Below are positions 61,760 through 64,000 of a stretch of 64,000 nt of DNA, piece by piece (positions within the stretch are counted from its first letter, which is position 1; every line of letters begins with the position of its first letter). The notes beneath the pieces are model-generated. The model saw nothing but the letters and a program-made list of their open reading frames with translations. It searched no databases and was not told the DNA's origin. This stretch comes from an uncultured Afifella sp. (GTDB taxonomy: Bacteria; Pseudomonadota; Alphaproteobacteria; Rhizobiales; Afifellaceae). The position numbers and the translations under genes were made by a program. The stretch lies in contig CAMYKZ010000001.1 in the NCBI GenBank assembly GCA_947259045.1, forward strand, positions 100,555-164,554, given 5' to 3'.

Positions 61760-62003
61760 GTTTTTCTGATGAAGTGCCAGTTGATATTCTTTTCGCAATC
61801 CGGTCCCGCCATTCCGGTCCCGCAGACATGCGAAAGGAAACGACATGCTGAATATCTTTGCCGCGTCACTGTTTCAGGCAACGCGCACATCCGGGTTTTC
61901 CCGCTGGCATGAAATGCGTGACTGGAGGATTGAAGATGCGGGCGAAATCTGCTCGCAGATGGTACAGATACAAGGTGAAAGCGATAAAAAGGCGGACAGG
62001 AAA

Positions 62004-62831
62004 ATGTCAGATCATGCACGGAAGATGAAGCGGTTTCGCCAGTTGCATGGCGGCGAAAGGGCCTTCGTCATGCCCAATCCGTGGGATGCCGGATCGGCCA
62101 GAATCCTGACGGCGCTGGGCTTTGATGCGCTGGCGACGACCAGCGCCGGGTTTGCCTTTTCCATCGGCCAGCGGGATTCGAATGCCAGCCTGAGCCGGGA
62201 CCAGATGCTGGAGAATGCCCGCGCCATTGTCAGTGCGACAGACCTGCCGGTTTCAGCCGACCTGGAAAACGGTTTTGGCGCTGATCCGGATGCCTGCGCG
62301 CAGACGATCCGGATGGCTTTCGATATCGGACTTGCCGGCGGTTCGATCGAGGACGCGACCGGCGAGGCAGCCAAGCCGATCTACGATTTCGACCATGCCA
62401 TTGAGCGGGTTGCCGCCGCCTGCGAGGCGAAACCGTCGGCTGATTTCGTCATCACGGCGCGGGCGGAGAACTTTATCTGCGGCCGCCCCGACCTGGACGA
62501 CACGATCCGGCGGCTGCAGGCCTTCGAACAGGCCGGCGCCGATGTGCTCTATGCGCCCGGTCTGCCCGGGCTGGAGGCGATCCGAACGGTCTGTCAGGCG
62601 GTCACAAGACCGGTGAACATTGTCATGGGCCTGCAGGGCCAGACATTCACGGTCGCCGAGTTGCAGCATGCCGGCGTCAGGCGCATCAGCGTCGGCGGAG
62701 CGTTTGCAAGAGCAGCCCTTGGTGCACTGGTTCGGGCGGCGCGGGAAGTAAAGGAAAAGGGCACCTTCACGTTTTCCGGCCAGGCTTTGCCCGATGCCGT
62801 CGCGCGGGATTACATGGCGGGGACAGGCTGA
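62004..62831 (+). CDS. Isocitrate lyase/PEP-mutase-family enzyme
   Basis: The core is 275 aa from the ATG at 62004 (MSDHARKMKRFRQLHGGERA), which matches the family opening. It has the TIM-barrel motifs VMPNPWDAGSARILTALGFD, LPVSADLENGFGADPD and GGSIEDATGEAAKPIYDF. Members cleave or form C-C or C-P bonds in 2-oxoacid-like substrates; the exact reaction is not fixed. An ATG at 61845 with AGGA six bases upstream gives a 328-aa form with an unconserved 53-residue head, and is a real alternative start. It is divergent from the LysR gene. Confidence 0.83.
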   Translation: MSDHARKMKRFRQLHGGERAFVMPNPWDAGSARILTALGFDALATTSAGFAFSIGQRDSNASLSRDQMLENARAIVSATDLPVSADLENGFGADPDACAQTIRMAFDIGLAGGSIEDATGEAAKPIYDFDHAIERVAAACEAKPSADFVITARAENFICGRPDLDDTIRRLQAFEQAGADVLYAPGLPGLEAIRTVCQAVTRPVNIVMGLQGQTFTVAELQHAGVRRISVGGAFARAALGALVRAAREVKEKGTFTFSGQALPDAVARDYMAGTG

Positions 62832-63187
62832 TTCAAAGCCTTGGCCGCTAACGATAACCCATGGGCCGCGCGACCAGAAAACGCGTGCCGGCGGCCTCGC
62901 CCAACACGACAGCCGTCAGCGGACCGTTCGAACCGGCGCCGGTGTCGATGCCAATCCGATTGCAGCGCACGACGGGTTCAGCGCCCCCTTCTTGTCAGTG
63001 TCAAAACATTGCTGCGCAGTTCGCGTTTGTCGCTCGTTCGGCAAAAGAAGCTAAAGTTTTTGCTCCAGCAGGTGGCCGGCGTGAAGGAGCAGACGGATAT
63101 GCGGCTTGGGTCGTTTTGCTGTCATAATTAGCCGGCTAATAAACCACTGAGAGGCAGGCCATCTTCCTGGTGGATCGCTTTGTGTGA
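62832..63187. other. Intergenic region, nothing recognised
   Basis: These 356 bases hold no frame with recognisable similarity. Frames running rightward from about 62840 look like chance. It lies between the PEP-mutase-family gene and the SnoaL-like fragment and may contain the decayed N-terminal part of the latter. Confidence 0.35.
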
Positions 63188-63487
63188 GCGTCGCCAGGAT
63201 ACAATGGACGGAAGCAATATGATCAGGCAGGGATACCTGAAGGCAATGGCTGGCGGCATCGTTTTTGTCATGGCCGGCGGGAATATCCGGGAAAGAAAGT
63301 AATTGTCAAACGCACGGTGGCAGAACGCGACATGGTCGTCCGCCACTGTCACCAGATCTGGCCGGACAATCTCGAATATGCCGGAATGGACATCTTCCGC
63401 TTCGACGATAACGGCAGGATTGTCGAGCACTGGGACGTGCTGCAGACCCTGCCGGAGGACAGTGCAAACGATAACAGGATGTTTTAA
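63188..63487 (+). pseudogene. SnoaL/NTF2-like protein, C-terminal fragment
   Basis: The frame 63188-63487 ends with REYPGKKVIVKRTVAERDMV, VRHCHQIWPDN, YAGMDIFRFDDNGRIVEHWD and LPEDSANDNRMF, the C-terminal half of the SnoaL-like NTF2-fold family (the DIFR-x-GRIVEHWD motif is diagnostic). The N-terminal half is not recognisable in any frame and no start codon suits, so this is most likely a remnant. It lies downstream of the PEP-mutase-family gene. Confidence 0.6.
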
Positions 63488-63617
63488 AGCGCCTGACGGC
63501 CATGAAAGTGTCACTTGGCGAAGCGTGGCGCTCCTTGCTCCATCGGTGACCGGCCAGCCTGGCGCAAATGCCGGAAACAGGCCCGATCATGACATCAGAG
63601 GCTTTCCGGTTGACTGA

Positions 63618-64000
63618 TCAGCCGCAGTAAGCCGCCAGCGCCGCCGCCGTGCCGTCGGTATCGAGCATCCGGCGCCAGCGGACGAACGCGTCGGCAAACC
63701 GCGGCTGCTTGCCGAGATCGCCATAAATCTGGGTCATTTCCAGCCACGCAGCCGGATTGTCGGTGGCCGCCTGCGCCCGCGCCTGCAACTCGCTCCATAT
63801 CGGGTCGTTGGGCTCGACAATGCTGCCGTCCTCGCGGGTGCCCAGGCAGTAGCGGCACCACAAGGCCGACACCAGGGCCAGCCCCTCTACCGGCGTGCCG
63901 TTCGCCAGCCCGTCCCGAACCGAGGGCAGGATGAACCCCGGCTGGCGGCTGGAACCATCAAACGCCACCCTGCGCGTCGTGTCGACGATCTCCGGGTTGG
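63618..64000 (-). CDS. Mannitol dehydrogenase family protein, N-terminus beyond window
   Basis: Only the last ~126 residues are present, from NPEIVDTTRRVAFDGSSRQP to the stop at 63618. The sequence NPEIVDTTRRVAFDGSSRQP and the following GLALVSALWCRYCLGTREDG are those of the C-terminal domain of mannitol 2-dehydrogenase/fructuronate reductase enzymes, which interconvert polyols or uronates and ketoses with NAD(P). Which polyol is oxidised cannot be told. It may belong with a polyol transport operon beyond the right edge. Confidence 0.85.
   Translation of the reverse strand, partial: NPEIVDTTRRVAFDGSSRQPGFILPSVRDGLANGTPVEGLALVSALWCRYCLGTREDGSIVEPNDPIWSELQARAQAATDNPAAWLEMTQIYGDLGKQPRFADAFVRWRRMLDTDGTAAALAAYCG

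Noticed and set aside
1..64000. CRISPR array, prophage, insertion sequence, rRNA or tRNA gene
   Set aside because: No regularly spaced repeats, transposase, integrase or phage genes and no recognisable RNA gene were seen on reading both strands by eye; a tRNA scan could still find one I missed.

Overview
The window is high-GC, densely coded DNA from an alphaproteobacterium, most likely a member of the Hyphomicrobiales (Rhizobiales) or a close relative. The pointers are an HWE-type sensor histidine kinase, a fructose-type sugar ABC system with a single-domain ATPase, TRAP and tripartite tricarboxylate transporters, a VPLPA-CTERM protein and a very high density of periplasmic-binding-protein importers. 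It looks like an ordinary chromosomal or megaplasmid segment of an aerobic heterotroph. I see no rRNA, tRNA, CRISPR array, insertion sequence or prophage.

Layout, 1-13 kb: a truncated cysteine-rich secreted protein, a DMP19-like protein frameshifted near its end, a small ribbon-helix-helix (RHH) regulator beside a PAS-GAF-HWE kinase, a lipoprotein, a CUT2-type sugar ABC operon (7824 to 5009), a TauE/SafE permease, and a coupled operon of an RHH regulator, a PHB-depolymerase-like esterase and a C45-type acyltransferase, then a frameshifted GNAT gene. 13-25 kb: a class IV aminotransferase, a TRAP transporter, a ChrR-like cupin with a flavin amine oxidase, a very large MFS-PlsC-acyl-ACP synthetase fusion (Aas), and a divergent membrane protein/OsmC/hydrolase set behind twin palindromic operators. 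25-34 kb: a shikimate/quinate-type catabolic cluster (oxaloacetate decarboxylase family, 3-dehydroshikimate dehydratase, shikimate dehydrogenase, TctABC) with a divergent LysR regulator. 34-43 kb: a methyltransferase, a cupin, a chemoreceptor paired with an ethylbenzene-dehydrogenase-like periplasmic protein, a CoA-transferase broken by an internal deletion, a Nu-class GST, a VPLPA-CTERM protein, and a cardiolipin synthase with a phosphodiesterase-fold partner.

43-58 kb is the most interesting part. Two divergent blocks meet at about 51 kb. Leftward is an eight-gene run: FAD monooxygenase, two carboxymuconolactone decarboxylase (CMD)/AhpD-type proteins, an opine-dehydrogenase-family enzyme and a polyamine/opine-type ABC importer. 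Rightward is an SsuABC/TauABC-type ABC importer, a GNAT, an unassigned protein, diaminopropionate ammonia-lyase and an M24 creatinase/prolidase-family enzyme. Together they read as an uptake and degradation route for an unusual nitrogen-rich, opine-like or diaminopropionate-containing compound. The substrate is inferred. 58-64 kb: a globin, a DUF1203 protein, a TetR/membrane-protein pair with an excellent shared operator, an endonuclease III relative, a LysR/PEP-mutase-family pair, a SnoaL-like fragment and the C-terminal end of a mannitol-dehydrogenase-family gene.

Three open-frame breaks (near 838, 12515 and about 12640) are each repaired by adding one base to a short C/G run, and a fourth gene (38224-39424) lacks about 23 bases. 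They may be real decay or base-calling errors, so the affected products should be treated with care.
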